A stretch of DNA of 32,404 nucleotides. Source: an uncultured Actinomycetes bacterium (GTDB lineage: Bacteria; Actinomycetota; Acidimicrobiia; Acidimicrobiales; RAAP-2). The notes under the pieces were generated by a model, which did no database searches, had not been told where the DNA came from, and was given only the letters and a program-made list of their open reading frames with translations. Location of the stretch: positions 1 to 32,404 of the forward strand of contig CAIKUQ010000051.1 of NCBI GenBank assembly GCA_903830655.1, written 5' to 3'. Below are positions 15,089 through 23,968 of this stretch, in pieces. The translations under genes were made by a program, and so were the position numbers. Numbering within the stretch: the first letter of the stretch is position 1; every line of letters starts with the position of its first letter.

Positions 15089-17050
15089 GTGGATAGTTTC
15101 GACCCTGATGAGGAGATGACAACGAGTGAGCCCTCCGAAGAAGAGGGTGTCCAAATCCGTCATGACCGTGTGACGGTGGACTTGGCGGCAGCACTCGAGT
15201 TGCTCGATAAGGTCACGAAAGATCTACCCGGTGGCGGGGAGACTCGCGAATCGCAACGACTCATGGTCAAGACCATTGCCGAGTCAATGTCCAACAACGA
15301 ATATTGCGTAATTGAGGCCGGAACGGGTGTCGGTAAGTCACTGGGTTATCTCGTGCCCGCCGCACTTTCGGGTGCTCGCGTGGTCATTGCTACGGCGACC
15401 AAAAACCTGCAGAGCCAACTCGCCGCCAAGGACGCACCGCTCGTGGCCGAGCACTTGAAGGGGGTGAAGGTTGCAATTCTCAAGGGTAAGCAGAACTATC
15501 TCTGTTTGAACCGCACCAATAGCATTGGGGTCGGACAGTTGACCTTTGATGATGGCAGCAAAATTCCTCAAACTTCGACCGATCAAATCCGTGAGATTCT
15601 TAGTTGGTCGCGCACTACCGAAAGCGGAGACTTAGATGAACTCCATTTCGAGGTTGACGAAAAAGCCAAGCGGGCCGTTACCGTTACTCCCCAAGAGTGC
15701 CTTTCCAAAAACAAGTGCCCGCAGGGCGCCAACTGTTTTCACGAAATCGCCAAGACTAAAGCTGCCGAAGCATCCATCGTTGTCGTCAACACCGCCCTCT
15801 ACGCAGCTGACTTGGCCACGGGACGTCAAATGCTGCCAAAGCATGATTACGTTGTGTTCGACGAAGCCCACGAAACCATCGATATCTTTGCTCGAGCGCT
15901 GGGAACCAGTCTCGCGGCGGGAACCTTCCGCGCCGCCGCCACCATTGCGCGATTAGTGCTTGAGGGGGATGGCGCTACCAAGTGCTTAGAGCTTCAAACG
16001 GTAGCCGAGCGCTTCAATGTTGCGCTCGATGAACAATTCGCTTCCGGCAAACTCACTGGAGTGAGCGAGAAGGTCAACCTGGAATTAGCGAATTTGACCT
16101 CCCTAGTGACCGAAATCACCGATGCCCTAAGGGCAATCAAGACCGAAAATGCCGACGCCACTGCCAAGATTCAACGCGCGCTGGGGCCACTTGTGCATCT
16201 CTTAAATGACCTTGTTCGCGTCAGAAGCGTAAAGTCTGGTGAGTTGCTCTTCTTGGTTAAGGGCGAGCGTGAGGTGAAATTAGAGATCTCCTTAATCGAT
16301 GTCGGTGACCGGTTGGCTGAGGAGTTATGGAGCGAAGTCTCCGCCGTTCTCACTAGCGCCACCATTCCCATAAATCTCCCCCGCGAATTGGGCCTGCCGA
16401 AGAGTGTCGAAGTGCAACGTCTCGCTAGCCCTTTTAATTATGAAGAAAATGGACTCCTGTATGTCCCTGAAGGTTTTCCTGATCGCCGCGATGACGAAGC
16501 GGCCATCAACGCCATTATCGAAGAGTTGGTCACTCTGATTACCGCCGCAGGCGGGCGCACCCTGGCGCTCTTTACCAACCGAAACGTTATGCAGCGTGTC
16601 GCCACAGCGGTTGCTCCTCGCATTGAAACCGAAGTGCTGGTTCAGTACACCAAGTCACGCCAGCGAATCATCGAGGAATTCCGACAGAGCGCCGAAGCCA
16701 GTCTCTTCGCCGTGACTAGTTTCTGGCAGGGTATTGACGTTCCTGGCCACTCTCTTTCGCTGGTCACCATTGATCGACTCCCCTTCTCTGTCCCCGGGGA
16801 GCCTTTGGCCGAGGCTCGGCGCGAACGAGCTGAAAACCCCTTTATGGAAGTTGATCTACCACGGGCCACCATGTTGCTCGCTCAAGGTGTGGGTCGCCTT
16901 ATTCGTACCGCCACGGACAAGGGCGTCGTGGCGGTCTTTGACACTCGTCTGGCCGAAGCGCGCTACAAGGGAATTATGTTCAAGGCATTGCCCCCGATGA
17001 AGCGGACGCGAGACCGCAATGAAGCTATCGAGTTCTTAAAAACTCTTTAG
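15089..17050 (+). CDS. DinG/XPD-type ATP-dependent DNA helicase
   Basis: A 653-residue superfamily 2 helicase acting on damaged or structured DNA. Walker A is E-A-G-T-G-V-G-K-S near residue 75. Four cysteines (Y-L-C-L, then E-C-L-S-K-N-K-C-P-Q-G-A-N-C) between motifs I and II match the [4Fe-4S] cluster of the DinG/XPD group. Motif II is V-F-D-E-A-H-E, and motif VI is G-V-G-R-L-I-R-T. It lacks the exonuclease domain of Firmicutes DinG. The GTG start is supported by the leaderless -10 spacing. It ends convergent with era, and the two stop codons share three bases (TTAG). Confidence 0.93.
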   Translation: MDSFDPDEEMTTSEPSEEEGVQIRHDRVTVDLAAALELLDKVTKDLPGGGETRESQRLMVKTIAESMSNNEYCVIEAGTGVGKSLGYLVPAALSGARVVIATATKNLQSQLAAKDAPLVAEHLKGVKVAILKGKQNYLCLNRTNSIGVGQLTFDDGSKIPQTSTDQIREILSWSRTTESGDLDELHFEVDEKAKRAVTVTPQECLSKNKCPQGANCFHEIAKTKAAEASIVVVNTALYAADLATGRQMLPKHDYVVFDEAHETIDIFARALGTSLAAGTFRAAATIARLVLEGDGATKCLELQTVAERFNVALDEQFASGKLTGVSEKVNLELANLTSLVTEITDALRAIKTENADATAKIQRALGPLVHLLNDLVRVRSVKSGELLFLVKGEREVKLEISLIDVGDRLAEELWSEVSAVLTSATIPINLPRELGLPKSVEVQRLASPFNYEENGLLYVPEGFPDRRDDEAAINAIIEELVTLITAAGGRTLALFTNRNVMQRVATAVAPRIETEVLVQYTKSRQRIIEEFRQSAEASLFAVTSFWQGIDVPGHSLSLVTIDRLPFSVPGEPLAEARRERAENPFMEVDLPRATMLLAQGVGRLIRTATDKGVVAVFDTRLAEARYKGIMFKALPPMKRTRDRNEAIEFLKTL

Positions 17051-17952
17051 TAGCCGAGTCGGTCGAGGATGTCATCTCGCTTTTGCCAACCGGGTTCTAC
17101 CGATACCTTCAACTCTAAGTAGCAACCATCGGGTAGTTGGCGACGCGCGGCGATACCTACGTCTTTTAACAGGGCCCCACCCTTACCAATAACCATTCCC
17201 TTTTGACTCTCACGCTCCACCAAAATCTCGACAGTGATGTGAGGCCATTCGAATTCGATTACTCGACAGTGAATTGAATGAGGGAGTTCTTGTTTGGTCT
17301 TGCGCACTAGTTGTTCGCGCACCAGTTCCGCCACCCACTGCGCTTCAGGTACGTCAGAGACCTCTTCGGCGTCGAAGAGGAAGTGACCCTCGGGCATCAG
17401 CTTTTGGACGTGTTCCGTTAAGCCTTTGACCCCGCTCCCCGTCTTAGCTGAAATCGGGAAATATTCCACTCGTGACGCCACCTCGGCAAGCCTGAGGTCA
17501 GCCGCAATTTCTTCAACGACTCTCGTCGCACTTATTAATTGCGCAGCCACTGCGTCGCGGCCGGGTTTATCAATTTTGTTGACGATCAAGATGGGTTTAG
17601 GGCCGTCTATGTTTTGGCAATGGCGCAACATGGTGGCAATCACCTCACGGTCGCCTGGCCCAATCTCACTGCTCGCCTCGATGACACCAAGAATCGCGTC
17701 CACTCCATTAACCGCGGCGCGTGCCGTTTCATTTAGCCGTCCCCCTAAGTGAGTACGGGGACGGTGGATACCGGGGGTGTCCACGAAGACCACCTGAACA
17801 TCACCTTCGGTCCAAATTCCACGAATTGCCTGGCGGGTCGTATTTGGCGAGTTCGCCGTAATGGTGACCTTGGAGCCAATGATCTCGTTAAGCAAGGTGG
17901 ACTTGCCTACGTTGGGCCGTCCAATAATTGCGGCAAAGCCTGAACGGGTCAT
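17047..17952 (-). CDS. era: GTPase Era
   Basis: A 301-residue GTPase required for 30S ribosome assembly and binding near the 16S rRNA 3' end. G1 is G-R-P-N-V-G-K-S at residues 11-18. G3 is V-D-T-P-G, G4 is N-K-I-D, and G5 is S-A-K. The C-terminal KH domain has the V-I-G-K-G-G motif. The ATG at 17952 overlaps the CNNM stop (ATGA) and gives the usual short N-terminus; a start four codons earlier is possible. It is the last gene of the hrcA-headed chain. Confidence 0.97.
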   Translation of the reverse strand: MTRSGFAAIIGRPNVGKSTLLNEIIGSKVTITANSPNTTRQAIRGIWTEGDVQVVFVDTPGIHRPRTHLGGRLNETARAAVNGVDAILGVIEASSEIGPGDREVIATMLRHCQNIDGPKPILIVNKIDKPGRDAVAAQLISATRVVEEIAADLRLAEVASRVEYFPISAKTGSGVKGLTEHVQKLMPEGHFLFDAEEVSDVPEAQWVAELVREQLVRKTKQELPHSIHCRVIEFEWPHITVEILVERESQKGMVIGKGGALLKDVGIAARRQLPDGCYLELKVSVEPGWQKRDDILDRLGY

Positions 17953-19232
17953 TCGCCGGACCATTCGTGCTCGACCAAAATATCTTCGACTCGCCGGCCG
18001 TCCATGCGAAGAACGGTCAATTTGAAGTTCTTCACCACGAAACTGTCGCCAACGGAAGGCACTCCGCCCGCCGCGTCTAGGACTAGGCCACCAACGGTAT
18101 CCCAGCCACCCTTCGGCAAATCAATTCCGTAGTCATCATTGCAGTCATCAATGTTGAGGCGTCCGCTAACCACCAATTCGGATTCGTCTCGGCGATCTTC
18201 GACTGTCAAATCACTCTCGCCATCGGACTCATCATCAATATCACCGACGAGTTCTTCGATGAGATCTTCTAAGGTGACAAGCCCGGCGGTACCGCCGTAT
18301 TCGTCAATGACCATAAACAGGTGGACCTTTGCTTTGCGCATCTCAGCGAGCACCGCCGAAACCGGCGCAGTCTCGGGGACAAAATGTGCGGTCTTGGCGT
18401 GCGCACCAATGAGTTCGTCGCCTTGACCCTTCATCACCAGGTCCGCCAAATAGCGCAAGTTGACAATTCCCATAATGTCGTCGACGCTCTCGCCGAGAAC
18501 GGGAATTCGAGAACGTCCCGTCGTTATCGCAAGATCGAGCGCGGCGCGAACAGTTTCGTTGCTTTCTATATCAACCATGTCCATCCGCGGGACCATGACT
18601 TCTCGCACCACGGTGTCACCAAACTCGATGATCGAGTGAATGTAGTCCCGCTCATCTTCTTCAATCACCTTGTCCTCGTGAGCCACATCGGCCAACGCCA
18701 GAACTTCGAGTTCGGTCACACTTTGGGCCGAACCTTTGGCGCCCAACACACTCAGTACACCATCGGCAATCGCCAGTAAGAAGCGTGAAATCCATCGGAT
18801 TGGCGGGAATCGCAGAATCTTAGAAACCATTGGTGCACTGGCGAGCGCCGCACGGTCGGGGTGCTGGACGGCAAAATTCTTTGGAATAGCTTCGAAGGCC
18901 ACAAAAATTACGACAACCTCACCCGCGGTGGCAACGAAAACGCCCGCAGCACCAAAGAGATGTCCCGCCAAAACACCCACCATGGTCGCCGAGACCAGTT
19001 GGCAAATGAGGATCAGGAGTAACAACGGATTCAGAAATTGCTCAGGATTTTCGGCCAAGTTGACGAGAGACTTTGCTCCGTGACGCCCTTGGTCACGCAA
19101 GGAACGAGCGCGTGACTTATTCATCCGCACGAGAGAGGTCTCAGCCATTGCGAAAAAGCCCGATAAGGCCAGCAGCACGACGACGGTAACGGCTAGGTAG
19201 GTGTCACTAGTACGCCAGACGACCGACAACAT
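17949..19232 (-). CDS. CNNM/CorC-family membrane transporter (hemolysin-like, CBS domains)
   Basis: A 427-residue protein in three parts. The N-terminal DUF21/CNNM membrane domain (about 1-180) has several hydrophobic segments and the L-S-G-F-F-A-M-A-E-T-S-L signature. A CBS pair (about 200-330) contains V-M-V-P-R-M-D-M and D-E-Y-G-G-T-A-G-L-V-T-L-E-D-L. A C-terminal CorC/HlyC domain (about 345-427) completes it. Family members move or regulate magnesium and other divalent cations; the old hemolysin name is misleading. It sits between ybeY and era, sharing one base with ybeY (TAATG). In other actinobacteria this same order is conserved. Confidence 0.94.
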   Translation of the reverse strand: MLSVVWRTSDTYLAVTVVVLLALSGFFAMAETSLVRMNKSRARSLRDQGRHGAKSLVNLAENPEQFLNPLLLLILICQLVSATMVGVLAGHLFGAAGVFVATAGEVVVIFVAFEAIPKNFAVQHPDRAALASAPMVSKILRFPPIRWISRFLLAIADGVLSVLGAKGSAQSVTELEVLALADVAHEDKVIEEDERDYIHSIIEFGDTVVREVMVPRMDMVDIESNETVRAALDLAITTGRSRIPVLGESVDDIMGIVNLRYLADLVMKGQGDELIGAHAKTAHFVPETAPVSAVLAEMRKAKVHLFMVIDEYGGTAGLVTLEDLIEELVGDIDDESDGESDLTVEDRRDESELVVSGRLNIDDCNDDYGIDLPKGGWDTVGGLVLDAAGGVPSVGDSFVVKNFKLTVLRMDGRRVEDILVEHEWSGE

Positions 19233-19735
19233 TAGATTCCCCTCTTGTAGTGAATGGCTAGGAGTTCACGTTCGCGAGCTTCCATGAGCTCGGCTTCGGC
19301 ATCAACCATGTGGTCCCACCCTAAGAGATGGAGGACTCCGTGAACTACCAAGAGCGCAACCTCATCATCGAAGGACACTTCGTGCTCTAGGGCATTGCCG
19401 GCGGCGACCGTGGGGCAGATCAGAATATCTCCAACGAGCCGGGGAATGACCTCAGCGGAGTGGGAACCTGGGCCAGTAGAACTGGCGTCCGGAACGCGAC
19501 CACTCATCTCCGGCTCCGCTTCGATCGGAAAACTCAAGACATCGGTTGGACCAGTTTTACCCATGAACTGCTCATTTAGTTCAGCGATTGTTTCTTCAGA
19601 ACAGAAGATAAGTGAGACCTCTGCGGGAGCGACCACGCCTTCGGCGCTCAAGGCCGCCTGAGCGAGCGCTACCCAACGAGCAAGGTCTATCTCGTGGTCA
19701 CTCTGCTCGTCGGCAGCGTAGATGTCAACGGTCAT
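19232..19735 (-). CDS. ybeY: Endoribonuclease YbeY (rRNA maturation factor)
   Basis: A 167-residue metal-dependent RNase involved in 16S rRNA 3' end maturation and ribosome quality control. The zinc site H-G-V-L-H-L-L-G-W-D-H is at about 131-141; the usual Tyr in G-Y-D-H is Trp here. The G-P-T-D-V-L-S-F-P motif is near 62-70. A Ser/Gly/Pro-rich insert of roughly 15 residues (about 78-95) follows it. The start overlaps phoH as ATGA. Confidence 0.95.
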   Translation of the reverse strand: MTVDIYAADEQSDHEIDLARWVALAQAALSAEGVVAPAEVSLIFCSEETIAELNEQFMGKTGPTDVLSFPIEAEPEMSGRVPDASSTGPGSHSAEVIPRLVGDILICPTVAAGNALEHEVSFDDEVALLVVHGVLHLLGWDHMVDAEAELMEARERELLAIHYKRGI

Positions 19736-20697
19736 GAAGGCTGTTGATCGTAGGCAGCGACGATGTCGGCCACAATGCGGTGGCGGACTACGTCTTTGGA
19801 ACTAAGGAATACGAAACTAATACCCTCTACGTTACCCAAGATTTTGTCAATGTTCACAAGTCCAGATCGCTTGCCGTTTAAGTCAATTTGAGTCACGTCT
19901 CCAGTAACGACCAGCTTGGAATTAAAGCCAATACGAGTAAGAACCATTTTCATCTGTTCGGGTGTTGTGTTCTGAGCCTCATCGAGAATTATGAATGAAT
20001 CATTCAGTGTGCGTCCACGCATAAAGGCCAAGGGGGCAACTTCGATAGTGCCGTTGGCAATCAATCGCTGCGCACCGTCGGGACCAACCATGTCGTACAG
20101 CGCGTCATAGAGCGGGCGCAGATACGGATCAATTTTGGCCATGAGATCTCCGGGCAAGAATCCGAGGTTCTCGCCCGCTTCGACGGCGGGCCGAGTGAGT
20201 ACGATGCGACTCACCTGGCGGCGATGCAGGGCCTGGACCGCTTGGGCGACGGCGAGGTAGCTCTTACCGGTACCGGCTGGTCCAATTCCGAAGGTGACAA
20301 TGTTGGTGTCAATGGCGTCGGTGTAGCGCTTTTGGCCAGCGGTGGAGGGGCGAATGGCCTTGCCCTTGGCCCCGCGCACAACTTCGTGGCGAAGCACCTC
20401 GCTCGGACGTATGTCCTCAGCCACCATATCGACCGTGCGCTCGATTTTGGTGACATCAAGTGTTTGTCCGCTCTCGAGCACTAAGACCAGTTCGTCAAAG
20501 AGACGGAGAATTCGCGCAGCGTCAGTACCCGTAACGGTGATCTGATTACCCTGGACTCGAATCTTCGAACTCGGGAAGGCTTTTTCAATGGCGCGAAGAT
20601 ACTCATCACGAGGACCCAGCAGTCCAGTCATCAGATGCGTATTGGTGACGTAAGTGGTTGCGCTTAGAGCGTCGTCGGCACGGGTGTCAAAACTCAT
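19732..20697 (-). CDS. phoH: PhoH-like ATPase
   Basis: A 321-residue P-loop ATPase. Walker A is G-P-A-G-T-G-K-S, and Walker B is F-I-I-L-D-E-A-Q-N-T-T-P-E-Q-M. An N-terminal KH-like domain precedes the ATPase, as in the PhoH group linked to ybeY. Its role is thought to be RNA-related, but the biochemical activity is not settled. The ATG at 20697 overlaps the HIT stop as ATGA, so it is preferred over a TTG at 20709. Confidence 0.94.
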   Translation of the reverse strand: MSFDTRADDALSATTYVTNTHLMTGLLGPRDEYLRAIEKAFPSSKIRVQGNQITVTGTDAARILRLFDELVLVLESGQTLDVTKIERTVDMVAEDIRPSEVLRHEVVRGAKGKAIRPSTAGQKRYTDAIDTNIVTFGIGPAGTGKSYLAVAQAVQALHRRQVSRIVLTRPAVEAGENLGFLPGDLMAKIDPYLRPLYDALYDMVGPDGAQRLIANGTIEVAPLAFMRGRTLNDSFIILDEAQNTTPEQMKMVLTRIGFNSKLVVTGDVTQIDLNGKRSGLVNIDKILGNVEGISFVFLSSKDVVRHRIVADIVAAYDQQPS

Positions 20698-21038
20698 CCG
20701 GGAGGCCAATTCATCTTTCTTCCCCCTAAGAGGTGCATGTGTAAGTGCGCTACCGAGTTCTGCGCGTCTTCACCTACATTCATCACCAAACGGTACCCGC
20801 TATCGCGCACCGATGAAGTGGCCGCGACCTCTTGAGCGAGGGCGAACATGCTGGCGACTTCGGTGGCGTGTTCGGGGGCTATCTCATCGGCGTTGGTGAT
20901 GTGTAGCTTTGGCACGATCAGCAGGTGGGTTGGCGCTTGTGGGTTGATGTCGGCAAAGGCCAAGGCTCGGTCATTCTCTCCCGCTATCTCCGCGGGAATT
21001 GAACCATTTACTATTTGGCAAAAAAGGCAGTCACTCAT
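20694..21038 (-). CDS. HIT-family nucleotide hydrolase
   Basis: A 114-residue histidine-triad protein. The N-terminal C-L-F-C-Q-I and the catalytic H-L-H-M-H-L-L-G-G near 97-105 place it in the Hint-like branch, which cleaves nucleoside phosphoramidates or similar compounds. It starts 33 bases after rsmE, the only real gap in this operon. No TANNNT box with leaderless spacing is seen. Natural substrate unknown. Confidence 0.93.
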   Translation of the reverse strand: MSDCLFCQIVNGSIPAEIAGENDRALAFADINPQAPTHLLIVPKLHITNADEIAPEHATEVASMFALAQEVAATSSVRDSGYRLVMNVGEDAQNSVAHLHMHLLGGRKMNWPPG

Positions 21039-21071
21039 TGCTGATTCTCATCATTACCTAGATTTACGCAT

Positions 21072-21758
21072 TTAGAGTGTCATTCCCTGCGCACCGAGAG
21101 TCATCAATGCGGCGCTGGCAATCGCTGCGGTTTCTCCTCGCAAGACAGTGTTACCAAGGGAAATTATCTGTCGGTCGCTACCCCACTCATTGGGCGCCCA
21201 GCCCCCCTCGGGACCGATGGCTATGGCTCGAACCCCCGCCATCTGCGACGTACCGCCGAAGTCAGCCACCGCCACGGTGGCGGGGACCTGTTCGGGGGTC
21301 ACGGGTTTACCAATAACTAGGTCGTAGGTGCGGCGACACTGGCCGGTGGCCTCGTCACTAATCCGGCGCCAACGATCAAGAATTTTTTCCTGGGCCTCAC
21401 CCTTAAATTTGACGGCGAGCCTTTCGCTAATCAGAGGTACGAGAGCGCTGACGCCGAGTTCCGTGGCCTTCGCCACCACCCATTCACTGCGATCTCCCTT
21501 TAATGGGGCCAAGTAGAGAGCGGTATCGGCGGGTTCGGGATCGAGGTGCACTTCGCTCACGCGCTTGAGTCCAGAGTCCAGCACTGTCGCGAAACTCCAT
21601 GATCCCGCCCCATTACTCACCACAATCTCTTCGCCTACCTGTGCGCGTAAAACTTTGCGAAGGTGATGTTCAGTTTCTTTTTCGAGGATTGGGGTCGCGG
21701 GGTCGGTCACTCGCAGTTGCGTTAAGGCATCTACTCTTCGCGTCCACTCAACCAACAT
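21072..21758 (-). CDS. rsmE: 16S rRNA (uracil-1498-N3)-methyltransferase RsmE
   Basis: A 228-residue SPOUT-class enzyme that methylates U1498 of 16S rRNA. Family marks are K-A-T-E-L-G-V near residue 105, the knotted C-terminal fold with I-G-P-E-G-G-W, and L-G-N-T-V-L-R-G-E-T-A. The ATG overlaps the dnaJ stop (TGATG); a TTG one codon earlier is a less likely start. The same position after dnaJ is conserved in many Gram-positive bacteria. Confidence 0.95.
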   Translation of the reverse strand: MLVEWTRRVDALTQLRVTDPATPILEKETEHHLRKVLRAQVGEEIVVSNGAGSWSFATVLDSGLKRVSEVHLDPEPADTALYLAPLKGDRSEWVVAKATELGVSALVPLISERLAVKFKGEAQEKILDRWRRISDEATGQCRRTYDLVIGKPVTPEQVPATVAVADFGGTSQMAGVRAIAIGPEGGWAPNEWGSDRQIISLGNTVLRGETAAIASAALMTLGAQGMTL

Positions 21759-22840
21759 CAACGATGCCCCTTGCGTCGTTTGCCAGATTCAGCAACTGTG
21801 ATTTGCTGCTTCTGGGCCAATTGACGTAACAGCGCTTCACTTTCATCATCCAGCTCCGTTGGCGTGTCAACGACAATATGGACAAATAATTCCCCGTGAT
21901 GACGTGAGTGCAGCCGCGGCATGCCTTCGCCTCGGAACCGCAAGATAGTGCCGGTTTGAGTGCCAGGCTCTATTTCTACCTTGACTTCACTGCGTAAGGT
22001 TGGCGCGGTGAGTTGGGCGCCAAGCGCCGCTTCGACAAATGAAATATGCAACTCATGGTGCAGATTTTCGCCATCTCGTTCGAATCGCTCATCGGCCGTG
22101 ATACGCAAATGCACATACAGCTGTCCAGAACCCCCACCGCGGGCACCGGCGGGGCCCTTATTGGCAAGGCGCATGGTCGAGCCATCTTCAACTCCAGCGG
22201 GTACTTGAACGCTGAGGGTTACCTCTTCGTTGCTCAGCCCACTTCCTCGGCAACTCTCACAGGGGGTTTCGATCCGCGTGCCAAACCCTTGGCATCGATT
22301 GCAGATTGAGGTAGTCATCATCTGACCAAGAATTGAGTTGCGAACTCGTCGCACCTGTCCCGCGCCTGCACATTCGACGCAAGCGACTGGTGAAGAACCG
22401 TGGGCGGCGCCACTACCCGAACACTCTTTACAGGGTTGGGGCATGGTGAGGGTGAGATCTTTAGTTACACCAAAGCCAGCGTCGTCGAGAGAAATTTCCA
22501 TAACCACCTGGGCGTCTTGGCCGGCTGGTGGTCCAGCGTTACGTTGCTGAAAGCCGCCCCCGCCGCCAAAGAACATATCGAAAATGTCTTGGACGCTCCC
22601 CTGGCCAAAGGGACTTTGGTTTTGATCGGTCGAACCGAATCGGTCGTACTGGGCGCGACGATCGGGGTCTGAGAGTACCTCGTAGGCCTGAGAGATTTCT
22701 TTGAACTTTGATTCAGCACTCTGGTCCCCCGGATTCGCATCCGGGTGATACTTACGAGCCAGACGCCGATAAGAGGACTTGATTTCCTCGTGAGACACGG
22801 TTTGTTCAACCTCGAGAACCTCATACAAACTTGCACTCAT
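21758..22840 (-). CDS. dnaJ: Chaperone DnaJ
   Basis: A 360-residue type I Hsp40 co-chaperone of DnaK. The J domain has H-P-D at 32-34. A Gly/Phe-rich linker with a five-Gly run lies near 85-100. Four zinc-binding repeats follow: CKECSGSG, CVECAGAG, CNRCQGFG and CESCRGSG. The C-terminal substrate-binding domain is complete. The ATG overlaps the hrcA stop (ATGA), so it is the hrcA-linked DnaJ paralogue found in actinobacteria. Control by HrcA through the CIRCE site is expected. Confidence 0.97.
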   Translation of the reverse strand: MSASLYEVLEVEQTVSHEEIKSSYRRLARKYHPDANPGDQSAESKFKEISQAYEVLSDPDRRAQYDRFGSTDQNQSPFGQGSVQDIFDMFFGGGGGFQQRNAGPPAGQDAQVVMEISLDDAGFGVTKDLTLTMPQPCKECSGSGAAHGSSPVACVECAGAGQVRRVRNSILGQMMTTSICNRCQGFGTRIETPCESCRGSGLSNEEVTLSVQVPAGVEDGSTMRLANKGPAGARGGGSGQLYVHLRITADERFERDGENLHHELHISFVEAALGAQLTAPTLRSEVKVEIEPGTQTGTILRFRGEGMPRLHSRHHGELFVHIVVDTPTELDDESEALLRQLAQKQQITVAESGKRRKGHR

Positions 22841-23883
22841 CGCTCTTTGTCTCCCTCAAAGTGTCGAGTTAGGTGTTCTGAAACAGTTCGGGTGGTGGCC
22901 ATCAGCTCGGAGTACTTGATGCGTGTGGGCCCCAAGAGTCCCACCGCCCCGACGGTCTCGCCCTCGACCGTGACCGGAGCGACAATCACCGCGCAGCTAG
23001 CCAAGGTTTCGAGCTGGTTCTCTGAGCCAATTTTTACAGCGACATCTTCGGCCAAGACCTCTTCGATCATTGAAACAACAACTAGCTCCTGTTCCAAAAT
23101 CGCAAGGACATTTCGGACGTTGTCCACCCCATCCATAGATTCAGCAACTTTGGACGAGCCCCCGATGAAGACCTGTTCGCCCTCGTGGGTCGGCCGCTCG
23201 GCATGTAATACGGCGACACTCTCTCGAACCATGGTGGCCACATCATCTTGACGCGAGGGGACTTGAACCTTGTCGGCGGTGGTGGTTCCGTGAAGAAGGG
23301 CGTTGAGTTGTTTTGAGGCTTCGGCTACATCATTGTGGTCGACTTCGAAGTCCACAATCACCGAGTGCTTCAGCACCGTACCGTCGGAAAAGACGGTAAC
23401 CAACAGTTGGTGATGCGCATCGAGGTTGACCAACTGCACACTCACAATTGGGGCCGTTGAACTAGAGCCTCCGAGAACGACCGCGGTGTAGTTAGAGAGT
23501 TTGCTCAGCATCGTGGCGGTTTGTTCTAGGACGTCTTCTACTTCACCGCGAACGGAAGCGAAGAAGTCACCAATGTGCTGTTGTTTCGCCGCTCCTAATT
23601 TGCCAGCTTTCAAGTGATCGACAAAGTAGCGATACCCCTTGTCAGTCGGCACGCGTCCCGCCGAAGTGTGGGGTTGCACAAGGTAACCCTGCCGTTCCAG
23701 GGCCACCATTTCTGATCGAACAGTCGCGGGAGAGACTTCCAGCTTGGCGTTTTGAGTCACCGCCGATGAACCCACCGGCTGAGCGGTGTCGACGTGTTCC
23801 GCCACGACCGCCTCGAGTATTGAAGCCTTACGCTGGTCCAAATTGGAGTGATTGGTGTCGGGAGTAGGTGTCTGCTTCGCCAT
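22837..23883 (-). CDS. hrcA: Heat-inducible transcription repressor HrcA
   Basis: A 348-residue repressor that binds CIRCE operators and releases them when GroEL is occupied. The N-terminal winged helix shows Q-P-V-G-S-S-A-V and the S-P-A-T-V-R-S-E-M recognition region, followed by H-T-S-A-G-R-V-P-T. The GAF-like central/C-terminal domains are present. The ATG at 23883 has an AAGG five bases upstream; a TTG at 23904 would lie inside the operator, so it is rejected. A degenerate CIRCE lies just upstream, consistent with self-control. It heads the dnaJ-rsmE-HIT-phoH-ybeY-CNNM-era genes. Confidence 0.95.
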   Translation of the reverse strand: MAKQTPTPDTNHSNLDQRKASILEAVVAEHVDTAQPVGSSAVTQNAKLEVSPATVRSEMVALERQGYLVQPHTSAGRVPTDKGYRYFVDHLKAGKLGAAKQQHIGDFFASVRGEVEDVLEQTATMLSKLSNYTAVVLGGSSSTAPIVSVQLVNLDAHHQLLVTVFSDGTVLKHSVIVDFEVDHNDVAEASKQLNALLHGTTTADKVQVPSRQDDVATMVRESVAVLHAERPTHEGEQVFIGGSSKVAESMDGVDNVRNVLAILEQELVVVSMIEEVLAEDVAVKIGSENQLETLASCAVIVAPVTVEGETVGAVGLLGPTRIKYSELMATTRTVSEHLTRHFEGDKER

Positions 23884-23893
23884 AAGTGCCTTG

Positions 23894-23920
23894 CTAGCAG
23901 TCAATTCTACTGAGTGCCAA
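23894..23920. promoter_or_regulatory. Degenerate CIRCE operator upstream of hrcA
   Basis: CTAGCAGTC, nine bases, then GAGTGCCAA. Compared with CIRCE (TTAGCACTC-N9-GAGTGCTAA), the left arm matches 7 of 9 and the right arm 8 of 9, with the exact nine-base spacer. It lies 11-37 bases upstream of the hrcA start and overlaps the likely -10 box (TAGAAT, minus strand, 23904-23909). Bound HrcA would block RNA polymerase. Confidence 0.75.
23904..23909 (-). promoter_or_regulatory. -10 box of the hrcA operon, inside CIRCE
   Basis: TAGAAT on the minus strand. It predicts a start near 23897 and a leader of about 14 bases, which contains the AAGG ribosome-binding sequence. It sits in the spacer of the CIRCE element. 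The -35 is weak. Confidence 0.45.
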
Positions 23921-23968
23921 GCGCAGCCGCTCCCTTCTGAAGCGGCGGACGGTCAAGCCTTTGGTGGA

